Positions 16,821 to 23,368 are shown, numbered from the stretch's first letter. The stretch is 32,413 nucleotides of DNA from an uncultured Ralstonia sp. (GCA_913056305.1 CAJXMR010000037.1:1-32413), one strand, 5' to 3'. Numbers and translations: made by a program. The notes: generated by a model not told the origin, from the sequence alone.

Positions 16821-17492
16821 ATGACCGCTCAACAGTCGTCCCGCCTGCTAACGCTTGTGCTTTTTGCTGCCGTGTGTGCGTTGTTGACGCATTGGGTGCT
16901 GACGCTCTCGTCATTGCGCTCCATGGGTGTGCCGCGTGAGGCGCGCGTGGCGCAGACCGACGCACTGGATACTGGCGCTGCCGTCACGCTGTTCGGCGGC
17001 GGCCCGCAGAACGGTCCGCGCGATGTGCAGATTGCGGGTGTGGTGGCTGACCTGGCCGACGGCAGCGGTGCGGCCATCGTCTCCATCGACGGCGGCCCGC
17101 CGCAGGCGGTGCGCGCGGGCAAGGCCCTGTCGCCGAGCCTGAAGCTGGTGGAGATCAAGGCGCGCTCGGTGGTGATCGAGCGCAATGGCGCGCGCCAGGA
17201 GATTGCCCTGCCGGCCAGCAGCGTGGCTGGCGTTTCACTGGGCGCGCGCAATATGCCGCCACTGCCGCCGTCTGGCGCGGCTGCCCCGCTGGCCACCCCG
17301 GCCATGCCGGCGCCGCCGCCCAGCGCGCTGGCCAACAACCCGGCCAACACGATGCTGCCGGGCGCGATGCCGCCGGCCTCGAACACCACCGCCGACATCC
17401 TTGCCTCGCCCCAGATGGGCCTGACCGGGCCGCGCCACCATGCGGCGGCGGCCGCTCGCGGCAAGGGCGGCGACAACCCCGCCGACCACTGA
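16821..17492 (+). CDS. gspC: T2SS inner-membrane protein GspC, short PDZ-less form
   Basis: GspC links the inner-membrane platform to the GspD secretin and may help select substrates. This 223-aa protein has one N-terminal membrane helix (about 8-30, LLTLVLFAAVCALLTHWVL) and a homology-region beta domain (about 55-135, VTLFGGG to ARQEIALPASSVAG). It ends in a Pro/Ala-rich low-complexity tail and not in the PDZ or coiled-coil domain found in Klebsiella or Pseudomonas GspC. Its divergent position beside gspG is the arrangement known in Ralstonia and Burkholderia. Start ATG 16821, with AAGGGTG upstream. Confidence 0.88.
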   Translation: MTAQQSSRLLTLVLFAAVCALLTHWVLTLSSLRSMGVPREARVAQTDALDTGAAVTLFGGGPQNGPRDVQIAGVVADLADGSGAAIVSIDGGPPQAVRAGKALSPSLKLVEIKARSVVIERNGARQEIALPASSVAGVSLGARNMPPLPPSGAAAPLATPAMPAPPPSALANNPANTMLPGAMPPASNTTADILASPQMGLTGPRHHAAAAARGKGGDNPADH

Positions 17493-17614
17493 GCGCGCGC
17501 CGAGGTGCACGTATTACAGCCCATGTCATGCCGGTAACAGCGTGTAAAACCCGGCAACGCGCGCGCATCGTCGGGTTCTAATCGTCTACACAGTCCATGT
17601 GAAAGGAGCTGAAC

Positions 17615-18202
17615 ATGACGAACAAACGCGTTGTCCAAACCTTCCTGGCCACCTCGGCCCTGTTCCTGGCCATGTCGGGCATGAATGCCCGCGCGCAGGA
17701 GGCCAGTGCCCCGGCCGCTGCGGCCCCAGCACCGTCGGCCACCGCGCCGGCAGGCAAGCCGATGCGCCACCATGGCGGCGGCTTCAAGACACTGGACACC
17801 AACGGCGACGGCATGATCTCCCGCGACGAGGCCAAGGGGCACGCCTGGCTGGAAAAGCACTTCGACGAGATTGACACCAACCACGACGGCCAGATCAGCA
17901 AGGACGAGCTGGCTGCCTGGCGCCGCGCTCACCAGGGTGAGGCGCGCGCCAAGATGGAAGCGCGTTTCGACGCCAAGTTCAAGGCTGCCGACAAGGACAA
18001 CGACGGCACTCTGACCAAGGACGAAATGCAAGCCGCCATGCCTAAACTTGCCAAGCACTTCGACGAAATCGATGTGAACCACGACGCCAAGGTCACGGAA
18101 GACGAGATCCGCGCGTTCGTGAAGGCACGCCACGATGCGCGCAAGGGGCAACGCGGTGCTGCAGCCACCGCCCCGGCGGCTCCGGCCACGCAAACGCAAT
18201 AA
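17615..18202 (+). CDS. Secreted four-EF-hand calcium-binding protein
   Basis: This 195-aa protein has a signal peptide (about residues 1-28, cleavage likely after NARA) and an Ala/Pro-rich linker. Four EF-hand loops follow at 61-72 (DTNGDGMISRDE), 87-98 (DTNHDGQISKDE), 126-137 (DKDNDGTLTKDE) and 153-164 (DVNHDAKVTEDE). In the last, loop position 6 is Ala instead of Gly, so it may bind weakly. The length and spacing resemble small periplasmic calcium sensors or buffers of Burkholderiales; no target is known from the sequence. Ribosome site AAAGGAG. It sits 122 bases after gspC with its own upstream region, and a strong terminator follows, so it is probably monocistronic. In the upstream region, TTACAGC and TAACAGC occur 21 bases apart. 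Confidence 0.9.
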   Translation: MTNKRVVQTFLATSALFLAMSGMNARAQEASAPAAAAPAPSATAPAGKPMRHHGGGFKTLDTNGDGMISRDEAKGHAWLEKHFDEIDTNHDGQISKDELAAWRRAHQGEARAKMEARFDAKFKAADKDNDGTLTKDEMQAAMPKLAKHFDEIDVNHDAKVTEDEIRAFVKARHDARKGQRGAAATAPAAPATQTQ

Positions 18203-18228
18203 GCCGGCCGGCTTCCGGCTTGCCCACG

Positions 18229-18252
18229 ACGGCGCCTTCGGGCGCCGTTTTG
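18229..18252 (+). terminator. Intrinsic terminator of the EF-hand gene
   Basis: ACGGCGCC-TTCG-GGCGCCGT (18229-18248) is a perfect 8-bp stem with a UUCG tetraloop followed by TTTT. It lies 27 bases past the EF-hand stop. Confidence 0.88.
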
Positions 18253-18371
18253 CATGGCGCGGCCTGCGTCTGATCCACTGCATCAGCGGCGGCGCATACC
18301 GTGCGCGTCGCGCTTGGCTAGAGTGGAAGGCGAACGTCTTGATGGACCAGGATGGGCCAGGAGGAACCAAC

Positions 18372-18791
18372 ATGAAAACCAGCGCACGCAATCACTTTGC
18401 CGGTGTCGTCAGCCATATCCAATCGGGCGCCGTCAACGACGAGGTGACGCTCAAGGTCGGCAACACCGCTGTCGTGGCAATCGTCACGCGGGAGAGCACG
18501 CAGGCGCTCGGGCTCGCCGTCGGCAGCCCGGCCTCGGCGCTGATCAAGGCCTCGTCCGTGATCGTGATGGTGGATGCGGACCCGGCCAAGGTGTCGGCGC
18601 GCAACGTGTTCTCGGGCACCGTCACCAGCGTCAAGGCGGGCGCGGTCAATTCAGACGTGACCATCTCGGCGGATGGCTTGAGCGTCGCGGCCATCATCAC
18701 CAATGACAGCGTGGCGCGGCTGGGGCTGGCGCCGGGCAAGGCGGCCGCTGCCGTGGTGAAGGCGTCGAGCGTGATCCTCGCGGTGGATTGA
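18372..18791 (+). CDS. Tandem-Mop-domain molbindin (molybdate-binding protein)
   Basis: This 139-aa cytoplasmic protein is made of two Mop/TOBE-like repeats (about 4-68 and 73-138). Each opens with SARN-F-G-V and ends with KASSVI(V/L)xVD. Such di-Mop proteins (ModG type) assemble into small oligomers that store or buffer molybdate. Ribosome site AGGAGGAA, 6 bases before the ATG. The NifQ-like gene begins 6 bases after its stop, so the two form an operon for molybdenum handling. The reading frame is open further upstream through the terminator, but that stretch has no coding look. Confidence 0.9.
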   Translation: MKTSARNHFAGVVSHIQSGAVNDEVTLKVGNTAVVAIVTRESTQALGLAVGSPASALIKASSVIVMVDADPAKVSARNVFSGTVTSVKAGAVNSDVTISADGLSVAAIITNDSVARLGLAPGKAAAAVVKASSVILAVD

Positions 18792-18797
18792 GCCGCC

Positions 18798-19361
18798 ATG
18801 CAGGCACTGCTGGAGAGGTTGCTTGCCGGGGCGCGCGATGCGCAGGTGGCCGACACGGTACTGTTTGCGCGCCTGATTGCCGCGCGCCTAGCGAGTGGCG
18901 ACCTCGCTGCGCTCGGCCTGGGGCGCGAAGCATTCGCCGCGCTCATGGCGCGGCACTTTCCCGGCGCGATTGTTGAGGCGGCGCTGCCGGAACAGCCGTT
19001 GGAAGGCGCGCCGCCTTTTGCGGGTGAGTTGATCGCCTTGCTGCTGCGGTTCGACCACCCGGCAACCCCGGCGGAGGCGGCCGACGCACAGTGCCTCGCC
19101 ACCCTCCTCGCCGCCGCCTGCTTGCGGCCGGATCACCTCTGGCGCGACCTCGGCCTCTCCGGCCGCGACGATGTGAGCGACCTGCTCACGCGCCATTACC
19201 CCGAGCTGGTCGTACGCAACACCGCCAACCTGCGCTGGAAAGCCTTCCTCGCCCAGGAAGTGGCGTTGGCGCATGGCCGCCTGCCGGGCCCCGCGCCGGG
19301 TTGCCCAGGCTGCGAAGACTTCGGCCACTGCTTCCCCGCACTCGCCGCGCGCCGCGCATAA
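18798..19361 (+). CDS. NifQ-like molybdenum protein with an incomplete cysteine motif
   Basis: This 187-aa protein is related to NifQ, an iron-sulfur protein that delivers molybdenum for FeMo-cofactor assembly in nitrogen fixers. Family-like parts are LWRDLGLSGRDDVSDLL (114-130), a Pro/Asn/Arg-Trp stretch NTANLRWKAFLAQEV (141-155), and the C-terminal cluster CPGCEDFGHCFP (169-180). The family signature is C-x4-C-x2-C-x5-C. Here C169, C172 and C178 are kept, but the first position (residue 164) is Gly, so one cluster ligand is missing. No nif gene is in the window, and the upstream partner is a molbindin. A role in general molybdenum storage or delivery is therefore more likely than nitrogenase assembly; this is inference. 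Confidence 0.78.
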   Translation: MQALLERLLAGARDAQVADTVLFARLIAARLASGDLAALGLGREAFAALMARHFPGAIVEAALPEQPLEGAPPFAGELIALLLRFDHPATPAEAADAQCLATLLAAACLRPDHLWRDLGLSGRDDVSDLLTRHYPELVVRNTANLRWKAFLAQEVALAHGRLPGPAPGCPGCEDFGHCFPALAARRA

Positions 19362-19393
19362 AAGAACACCCCGATGGCGAACCACCGGGGTGT
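19359..19393 (-). terminator. Terminator between nifQ-like gene and hpd
   Basis: ACACCCCG (19366-19373) and CGGGGTGT (19386-19393) form an 8-bp stem with a 12-base loop between two convergent genes. Read on the minus strand the stem is followed by TCTTTTAT, so it serves hpd; on the plus strand the stem has no T run but may still stop the nifQ-like transcript. Confidence 0.7.
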
Positions 19394-19421
19394 GGGGAGC
19401 AGACCTGAAGTTTGAGGGTCT

Positions 19422-20528
19422 TCAGGCCGGCTGATCGTCAGCCTTGAGCACACCGCGGCGCATCTGGTCGAGCTCGATCGACTCGAACAGCGCCTTGAAG
19501 TTGCCCTCGCCAAAGCCTTGGTTGCCCTTGCGCTGGATGAACTCGAAGAAGATCGGGCCCAACTGGTTCTCGGAGAAGATCTGCAGCAGCAGGTCGCCCG
19601 GGGCACCGTCGATCAGGATCTTGCGCTTCTTCAGCTCCGCCACGTTTTCGCCATGGCCGGGGATGCGCTTGTCGACCAGCTCGTAGTACGTGTCGATGGT
19701 GTTCAGCAGGTTGATGCCGTTGGCACGCAGCGCGTCCACCGTCTGGCCCAGGTCGGTCGAGCCCAGCGCGATGTGCTGGATGCCCTCGCCGTGGTACATG
19801 TCCAGGTATTCCTGGATCTGGCCGGCCTTCTCCGTCCCTTCTTCATTGATGGGGATGCGGATGTTGCCGCACGGGCTCGTCATCGCCTTGCTCTTCACGC
19901 CCGTGACCTGGCCTTCGATGTCGAAGTAGCGCACTTCACGGAAGTTGAAGAAGCGTTCGTAAAACTCGGCCCATTCCTTCATGCGGCCACGGTAGACGTT
20001 GTGCGTCAGGTGGTCGATATAGGTCAGGCCGTGCCCGGTGGGGTTCGGGTTGGCGCCGGCGATGGGCACGAAATCGACGTCATAGATGCTGATGTTGCCG
20101 ATGTCGCCAGCCTTGGCGTCGTTCTTGCCGGTCCAGCGGTCCACCAGGTAGATCAGCGAATCGCCGATGCCCTTGATGGCCGGGATGTTCAGTTCCATCG
20201 GGCCGCTGTGGGTGTCGAAGCCCCAGGCGCCCAGTTCCAGCGCGCGCTTGTAGGCGAACGCGGCGTCTTGCACGCGGAAGGCGATGGCGCAGATCGACGG
20301 GCCGTGCAGGCGCGCAAAGCGCTGCGCGAACGAATCCGGCTCGGCGTTGATGATGAAGTTGATGCCGCCCTGGCGGTACAGCGTCACGTTCTTGTGACGG
20401 TGCTTGGCAATGGCGGTAAAGCCCATGTTCTCGAACAGCTTGCCCATGGCAACGGGGTCCGGCGCGGCGTATTCGATGAACTCGAAGCCGGCGGTGCCCA
20501 TCGGGTTTTCCCAAGGCGTGAATTGCAT
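19422..20528 (-). CDS. hpd: 4-hydroxyphenylpyruvate dioxygenase
   Basis: This non-haem iron(II) dioxygenase converts 4-hydroxyphenylpyruvate to homogentisate, the second step of tyrosine degradation. It is 368 aa, the usual bacterial length, with two vicinal-oxygen-chelate domains. The predicted iron ligands are H173 (in [11 protein letters not shown]), H252 (in QHIALGS) and E329 (in [11 protein letters not shown]). The C-terminal signature [18 protein letters not shown] is intact. The start at 20528 has AGGAG about 7 bases upstream. It is divergent from an Lrp/AsnC regulator with 159 bases between them. No other tyrosine-pathway gene is adjacent. Confidence 0.98.
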   Translation of the reverse strand: MQFTPWENPMGTAGFEFIEYAAPDPVAMGKLFENMGFTAIAKHRHKNVTLYRQGGINFIINAEPDSFAQRFARLHGPSICAIAFRVQDAAFAYKRALELGAWGFDTHSGPMELNIPAIKGIGDSLIYLVDRWTGKNDAKAGDIGNISIYDVDFVPIAGANPNPTGHGLTYIDHLTHNVYRGRMKEWAEFYERFFNFREVRYFDIEGQVTGVKSKAMTSPCGNIRIPINEEGTEKAGQIQEYLDMYHGEGIQHIALGSTDLGQTVDALRANGINLLNTIDTYYELVDKRIPGHGENVAELKKRKILIDGAPGDLLLQIFSENQLGPIFFEFIQRKGNQGFGEGNFKALFESIELDQMRRGVLKADDQPA

Positions 20529-20644
20529 GGTGGTCTCCTGCGAGGGGGCGGGCGCTGTTGGGGCGCTCAGGACTTTGACGATCCTCGCAGTGTAGAAGTG
20601 TCAACCAAAGCAAAAATTGCGAACTTGTGCCCGTCTTGCTAAAT

Positions 20645-20686
20645 TTGCGCAAGAAAATTGCCGAATAAATTGTTGCGGAGCAACAA
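20645..20686. promoter_or_regulatory. TTGC/GCAA repeats and inverted repeat over the lrp-type ribosome site
   Basis: TTGTTGC-GGA-GCAACAA (20670-20686) is a perfect 7+7 inverted repeat that encloses the GGAG ribosome site and ends 1 base before the ATG at 20688. TTGCGCAA (20645-20652) lies upstream, with further TTGC motifs near 20616 and 20659. The cluster suits either autoregulatory binding by an Lrp-type octamer or an mRNA hairpin that hides the ribosome site. Confidence 0.45.
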
Positions 20687-20687
20687 A

Positions 20688-21176
20688 ATGAGCAAGGTAG
20701 AACTCGACAAGATCGACCGCAAGATCCTGGAAGTCCTGCAGAACAACGGCCGCCTGACCAACCTGGAAGTCGCCGAGCGGGTGAACCTGTCGCCCAGCCC
20801 GTGCTTGCGGCGCATCCGGCGCCTGGAGGAGAGCGGCGTGATCCGCCAGTACGCCGCGCTGCTCGACCCGGGCAAGATCGGGCTGGGGTTGTCGGCGTAT
20901 ATCAACGTGCGGCTGGAGAAGCAGGGCGGGGCGCCCAAGGGCAAGGCGCCGGGGGATATCTTCCGCGCCGCCGTCGCCACCTGGCCCGAGGTGGTCACGT
21001 GCTACGCCATGACCGGCGAGATGGATTACCTGCTCAAGGTGTTCGTGGAGGACATGGACCACTTTGCGCGTTTCATCCGCGACCAACTGCTGGCGCACCC
21101 GGCGGTGATCGACGTGAAGAGCAGCTTTGCGCTGGAGCGGATCAAGGATACGACGGCGTTGCCGGTGGTGGTTTGA
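20688..21176 (+). CDS. Lrp/AsnC-family transcriptional regulator
   Basis: This 162-aa regulator has an N-terminal helix-turn-helix (about 5-65, LDKIDRKILEVLQNNGRLTN, then LSPSPCLRRIRRLEESGVI) and a C-terminal RAM effector-binding domain (about 72-150, with VTCYAMTGEMDYLLKVFVED). The start at 20688 is preferred because GGAG lies 7 bases upstream; a TTG frame start at 20658 lacks support. The divergent position suggests it controls hpd, probably in response to an aromatic amino acid such as tyrosine or phenylalanine; this is inference from context. Confidence 0.94.
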   Translation: MSKVELDKIDRKILEVLQNNGRLTNLEVAERVNLSPSPCLRRIRRLEESGVIRQYAALLDPGKIGLGLSAYINVRLEKQGGAPKGKAPGDIFRAAVATWPEVVTCYAMTGEMDYLLKVFVEDMDHFARFIRDQLLAHPAVIDVKSSFALERIKDTTALPVVV

Positions 21177-21229
21177 GGGTTATGGTCTAAAACCAATATC
21201 CAATTGTGGTGCAATTGGGAGGTGCAATC

Positions 21230-22072
21230 ATGGCCCAGTATCGTCCGGACATCGGGAAGAAGATAAAAAATAAGCTTCGCGGTGAGGTCGGGAATAAATG
21301 CGCAAACCCTGGATGTCCGAATACTAGAACTCACATCCATCACATAAAAGAGTGGGCTGTCTATGCAACGCACGACGCCAAAGACATGGTTGCTGTATGT
21401 CCGACCTGCCACGATGCCATACATCACGGACGCCTCACAATTCCCGATGAGACACTCTACGAATGGAAAAAAACTCGCAATGCTGATCACTCTCGTGCAG
21501 GGCACCTATTTGTCGAGCCAGGAGGAGAGCAAAAGCTTCTACTTGGTTCCATAACGGTTGCTGCGGAGAAGCGAGTGATGGTGTTCAATCTCTCGTCGAC
21601 TAGCTATATCAATCTTAGTTTCGAAGACGACAGCATTACGCTGCTTGATTTGGCTCTGTCATCTGTGCGAGGCGTTGAGTTGGTCAAGATCGCCAGATCA
21701 GGGCACTTCAAGACTGTTGAAAGTAAAGATGTAACCATGGATGCCCGGCCGGGTGCCCTAAGCGTTTCTGTTCCTTGCTCTCCGGAATTTGTGCCAAATT
21801 GGCTTATATGGGCAATTAATTCAGAAAATCGAGATTTCATTCATCAGCCGGTGAAGATTTTTGCGGTCGAGGTGCTTGCGCCAGGGCTCGTGCGTTTAGA
21901 AGGTATATGGGCAAATGGAAATTCGGCTGTGGTGGTGACCAAGGATAAGCTTCAATTCTATTCCGTCGGCCGATTGGGGCCGTTGACCATTGTTGGAGAC
22001 GGGAAGGACAGCGTGTTGTATTTCACGGGTAAATTCGCTGTTCAAGGCCTACCGCTGTTCGGGTTCAAGTAG
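21230..22072 (+). CDS. HNH-motif protein with a beta-rich C-terminal domain, probably acquired
   Basis: In this 280-aa protein, residues 20-70 form an HNH/treble-clef nuclease motif: CANPGC (C24, C29), HIHHI (35-39) and CPTCHDAIH (C57, C60, H61, H65), which suits zinc binding and a metal-dependent nuclease site. Residues from about 100 on look like a strand-rich domain that I do not recognise. The start at 21230 has GGGAGG 8 bases upstream. Base composition is clearly more AT-rich than the flanking genes, with codons such as ATA and AAA used freely, a sign of horizontal gain. It stands alone between the Lrp-type gene and the phage-type RNA element. Defence or mobile-element function is possible but not shown. 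Confidence 0.75.
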   Translation: MAQYRPDIGKKIKNKLRGEVGNKCANPGCPNTRTHIHHIKEWAVYATHDAKDMVAVCPTCHDAIHHGRLTIPDETLYEWKKTRNADHSRAGHLFVEPGGEQKLLLGSITVAAEKRVMVFNLSSTSYINLSFEDDSITLLDLALSSVRGVELVKIARSGHFKTVESKDVTMDARPGALSVSVPCSPEFVPNWLIWAINSENRDFIHQPVKIFAVEVLAPGLVRLEGIWANGNSAVVVTKDKLQFYSVGRLGPLTIVGDGKDSVLYFTGKFAVQGLPLFGFK

Positions 22073-22106
22073 TGATTGCCGGGAGCCTACAGCGACGACA
22101 GCGGCG

Positions 22107-22131
22107 CTACCTTGCCTCTAAGGCGAGGTAG
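22107..22131 (+). repeat. Hairpin after the HNH gene
   Basis: CTACCTTGCCT (22107-22117) pairs with AGGCGAGGTAG (22121-22131) over 11 pairs (one G-U) with a 3-base loop, 34 bases past the HNH stop. It may end the HNH transcript, though no T run follows. Confidence 0.55.
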
Positions 22132-22195
22132 CTCATGCTTCTTCTTGCACCGCTTCTTTGCGTTGTTGAACGTGCTGGGGTGAAGCATCGCCCGC

Positions 22196-22201
22196 TATAA
22201 T
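22196..22201 (+). promoter_or_regulatory. Consensus -10 box upstream of the phage-type RNA
   Basis: TATAAT matches the sigma-70 -10 consensus exactly and lies about 50 bases before the upstream antisense target and 110 before the structured RNA. The -35 region is poor (TGCTGG at 17-base spacing), so this may be a weak or activator-dependent promoter. Confidence 0.45.
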
Positions 22202-22256
22202 TTACCCGCTATCGCGCAGGCGATGGCACGGGTCTGGCGATCCACAAAAAGCAGTT

Positions 22257-22265
22257 TCTACGGAG
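22257..22265 (+). promoter_or_regulatory. seqA-like target site of the immunity RNA
   Basis: TCTACGGAG is the exact reverse complement of CTCCGTAGA (22349-22357) in the loop region of the structured RNA. Its position upstream of the RNA corresponds to seqA of satellite phage P4. Confidence 0.65.
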
Positions 22266-22310
22266 TGGCATTTCGCGCAAGCGGCTTGCCCGTGCACTCG
22301 CACGCCCTTA

Positions 22311-22396
22311 TGGCGGGCCGAGTGGGGAGACCTCCGGGTCTGCCGGTTCTCCGTAGACCGGTTCGCCAGCCCCACTGTCGGGCCCGCCACCTCCGT
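22311..22396 (+). ncRNA. P4 CI / P1 C4-type antisense immunity RNA
   Basis: The element folds by eye into a compact structure. TGGCGGGCC (22311-22319) pairs with GGCCCGCCA (22381-22389), and AGTGGGG (22321-22327) with CCCCACT (22370-22376). Inside are two hairpins: AGACC-TCCG-GGTCT (22328-22341) and CCGGT/ACCGG (22343-22347, 22357-22361) with loop TCTCCGTAG. That loop holds CTCCGTAG, complementary to CTACGGAG both upstream (22258-22265) and downstream (22433-22440, a ribosome site). CACCTCCGT (22388-22396) is complementary to ACGGAGGTG (22519-22527), the ribosome site of the 90-aa gene. In P4 the CI RNA pairs with seqA and seqC to stop transcription; in P1/P7 C4 blocks translation of icd. A frame open from 22223 crosses the RNA and reads like the Phage_ASH family (HSHALMAGRVGRPPGLPV), which I take to reflect the conserved RNA. 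Confidence 0.8.
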
Positions 22397-22432
22397 CTGG
22401 CGATGAAGGTGCGGGCCTCCAACGCTGTAGAA

Positions 22433-22440
22433 CTACGGAG
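22433..22440 (+). promoter_or_regulatory. seqC-like target overlapping a ribosome binding site
   Basis: CTACGGAG repeats the upstream target and is complementary to the RNA loop at 22349-22356. It contains the GGAGG ribosome site that ends 4 bases before the ATG at 22446, so pairing would block translation of the leader ORF directly. Confidence 0.65.
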
Positions 22441-22445
22441 GTTCT

Positions 22446-22535
22446 ATGTTGTTCGCACCGAGCGGGCACCGCCCCGCATCCTACCCATCCCCACCTCGCA
22501 CCCCCGCGCACACCGCTCACGGAGGTGCCCAATGA
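22446..22535 (+). CDS. 29-codon leader ORF (icd/eta-like position)
   Basis: This small Pro/His-rich peptide (begins MLFAPSGHRPASYP) has a good ribosome site, CGGAGG, 4 bases before ATG. Its TGA stop overlaps the ATG of the next gene (ATGA), the standard arrangement for translational coupling. The ribosome site is the downstream antisense target, so the immunity RNA could silence both genes through this ORF, as P1 C4 does through icd. The peptide itself is not recognisable and may matter only as a leader. Confidence 0.5.
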   Translation: MLFAPSGHRPASYPSPPRTPAHTAHGGAQ

Positions 22536-22804
22536 CCCCACTGCAGAAACGCGACTACCTGACCGGCGCGCTGGCCGCGCGGGAGTTCTTGCGTCGCATG
22601 CAATCCGAATTGCGCGTGCACCGGCAATTCCTGCCCCAGACACTGCGCTGGGAGTTTGCGTGCGCGGTCGGGCTGCATGTGCCCGAATACCGCGCCGGGT
22701 TTCTCGACGCGATCGGGGCGTATCTGCTGACCACGCTGGAGGGCGTGCTGGTCGATCCGAACCGGTGGGAAGTGTTGGACCTGCTTGAGTGGGAAGAGAA
22801 CTAG
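22532..22804 (+). CDS. Small protein of unknown function under immunity-RNA control
   Basis: This 90-aa protein is predicted to be alpha-helical and soluble, with RDYLTGALAAREFLRRMQSE and an acidic end (DLLEWEEN). I do not recognise the family. The ATG at 22532 has GGAGGTG 5 bases upstream and overlaps the leader ORF stop. The reading frame is open back to 22223 across the RNA element, so an N-terminally extended form of 193 aa is conceivable. By position it corresponds to the first genes silenced by C4/CI RNAs (kil/eta in P4, icd/ant in P1), which can harm the host cell; that function is inference only. Confidence 0.65.
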   Translation: MTPLQKRDYLTGALAAREFLRRMQSELRVHRQFLPQTLRWEFACAVGLHVPEYRAGFLDAIGAYLLTTLEGVLVDPNRWEVLDLLEWEEN

Positions 22805-22815
22805 AACAGCTTGAC

Positions 22816-22845
22816 GGCCTCCCCGAAGTGACGGGCGGGGAAGCC
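22816..22845. repeat. Inverted repeat after the phage-type gene
   Basis: GGC-C-TCCCCG (22816-22825) pairs with CGGGGA-A-GCC (22836-22845) with one mismatch and a 10-base loop, 11 bases past the 90-aa gene stop and between convergent genes. No T run follows on either strand. Confidence 0.45.
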
Positions 22846-22874
22846 CATGCGCGAACTGCGCGATCAAGGGTTGG

Positions 22875-23306
22875 CTAGGGCTCTTTGCCAACGAACGCGC
22901 TCAATCCTTCACTGAATGTCAGGTACTCGAAGCGCGCGGCCTCCAGCAACGCCTTCAGCGCCGGGCTCGCAAAGTAATACTGGTTGTTCATTACGAGCAG
23001 CCTGGGCCCAGTCAGATCGAGGTCCCGGATGTGATCGGGCGCAAAGAACTGCCCGATACGCAGCGAGACATGCGTGCGCCGCTCGGCGCCTGTGGCGCGG
23101 TTAAACATTACAGCGGGCGAATGCTTGATCCGTTCAACGCCAACCTCCTGCAGAAAGGCGGCCAGACGCTCCTCGACCAACAAGTACTCGTATCCCGCCA
23201 CGAATGGCCCGATCGCGTGATCCGTCTGCAATTGGAAACGGCCGTCGCTCAGCTCGTACAGAGAGGGTGCGGGCGTCGTGCAGTCGACGTGGAATGGGAG
23301 GACCAT
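22875..23306 (-). CDS. Hypothetical protein, possibly immunity-like
   Basis: This 143-aa soluble protein has no signal peptide. The middle (YEYLLVEERLAAFLQEVGVE) and end (LLVMNNQYYFASPALKALLE) loosely recall the DUF1629/Imm11 family of presumed toxin-immunity proteins, in which a helix ending in a G-V-x-x-I turn precedes a conserved tail. The match is by eye and weak. No clear ribosome site precedes the ATG at 23306. It is the third of three leftward genes, 62 bases after the second. No toxin gene is in view. Confidence 0.6.
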   Translation of the reverse strand: MVLPFHVDCTTPAPSLYELSDGRFQLQTDHAIGPFVAGYEYLLVEERLAAFLQEVGVERIKHSPAVMFNRATGAERRTHVSLRIGQFFAPDHIRDLDLTGPRLLVMNNQYYFASPALKALLEAARFEYLTFSEGLSAFVGKEP

Positions 23307-23368
23307 GGGTGTGATTGTGTGCGGAGAGTGGTGGCCTTCTCAGTGCAAGCAGGGATGTTGGTGGGGGA

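Noticed and set aside
18135..18371. N-terminal extension of the molbindin frame
   Set aside because: It crosses the EF-hand gene end and its terminator; the ATG at 18372 has AGGAGG directly upstream.
22073..22870. A full prophage or integrative element
   Set aside because: No integrase, tRNA-type attachment site, flanking direct repeat or structural gene could be found; only the immunity-type cassette is supported.
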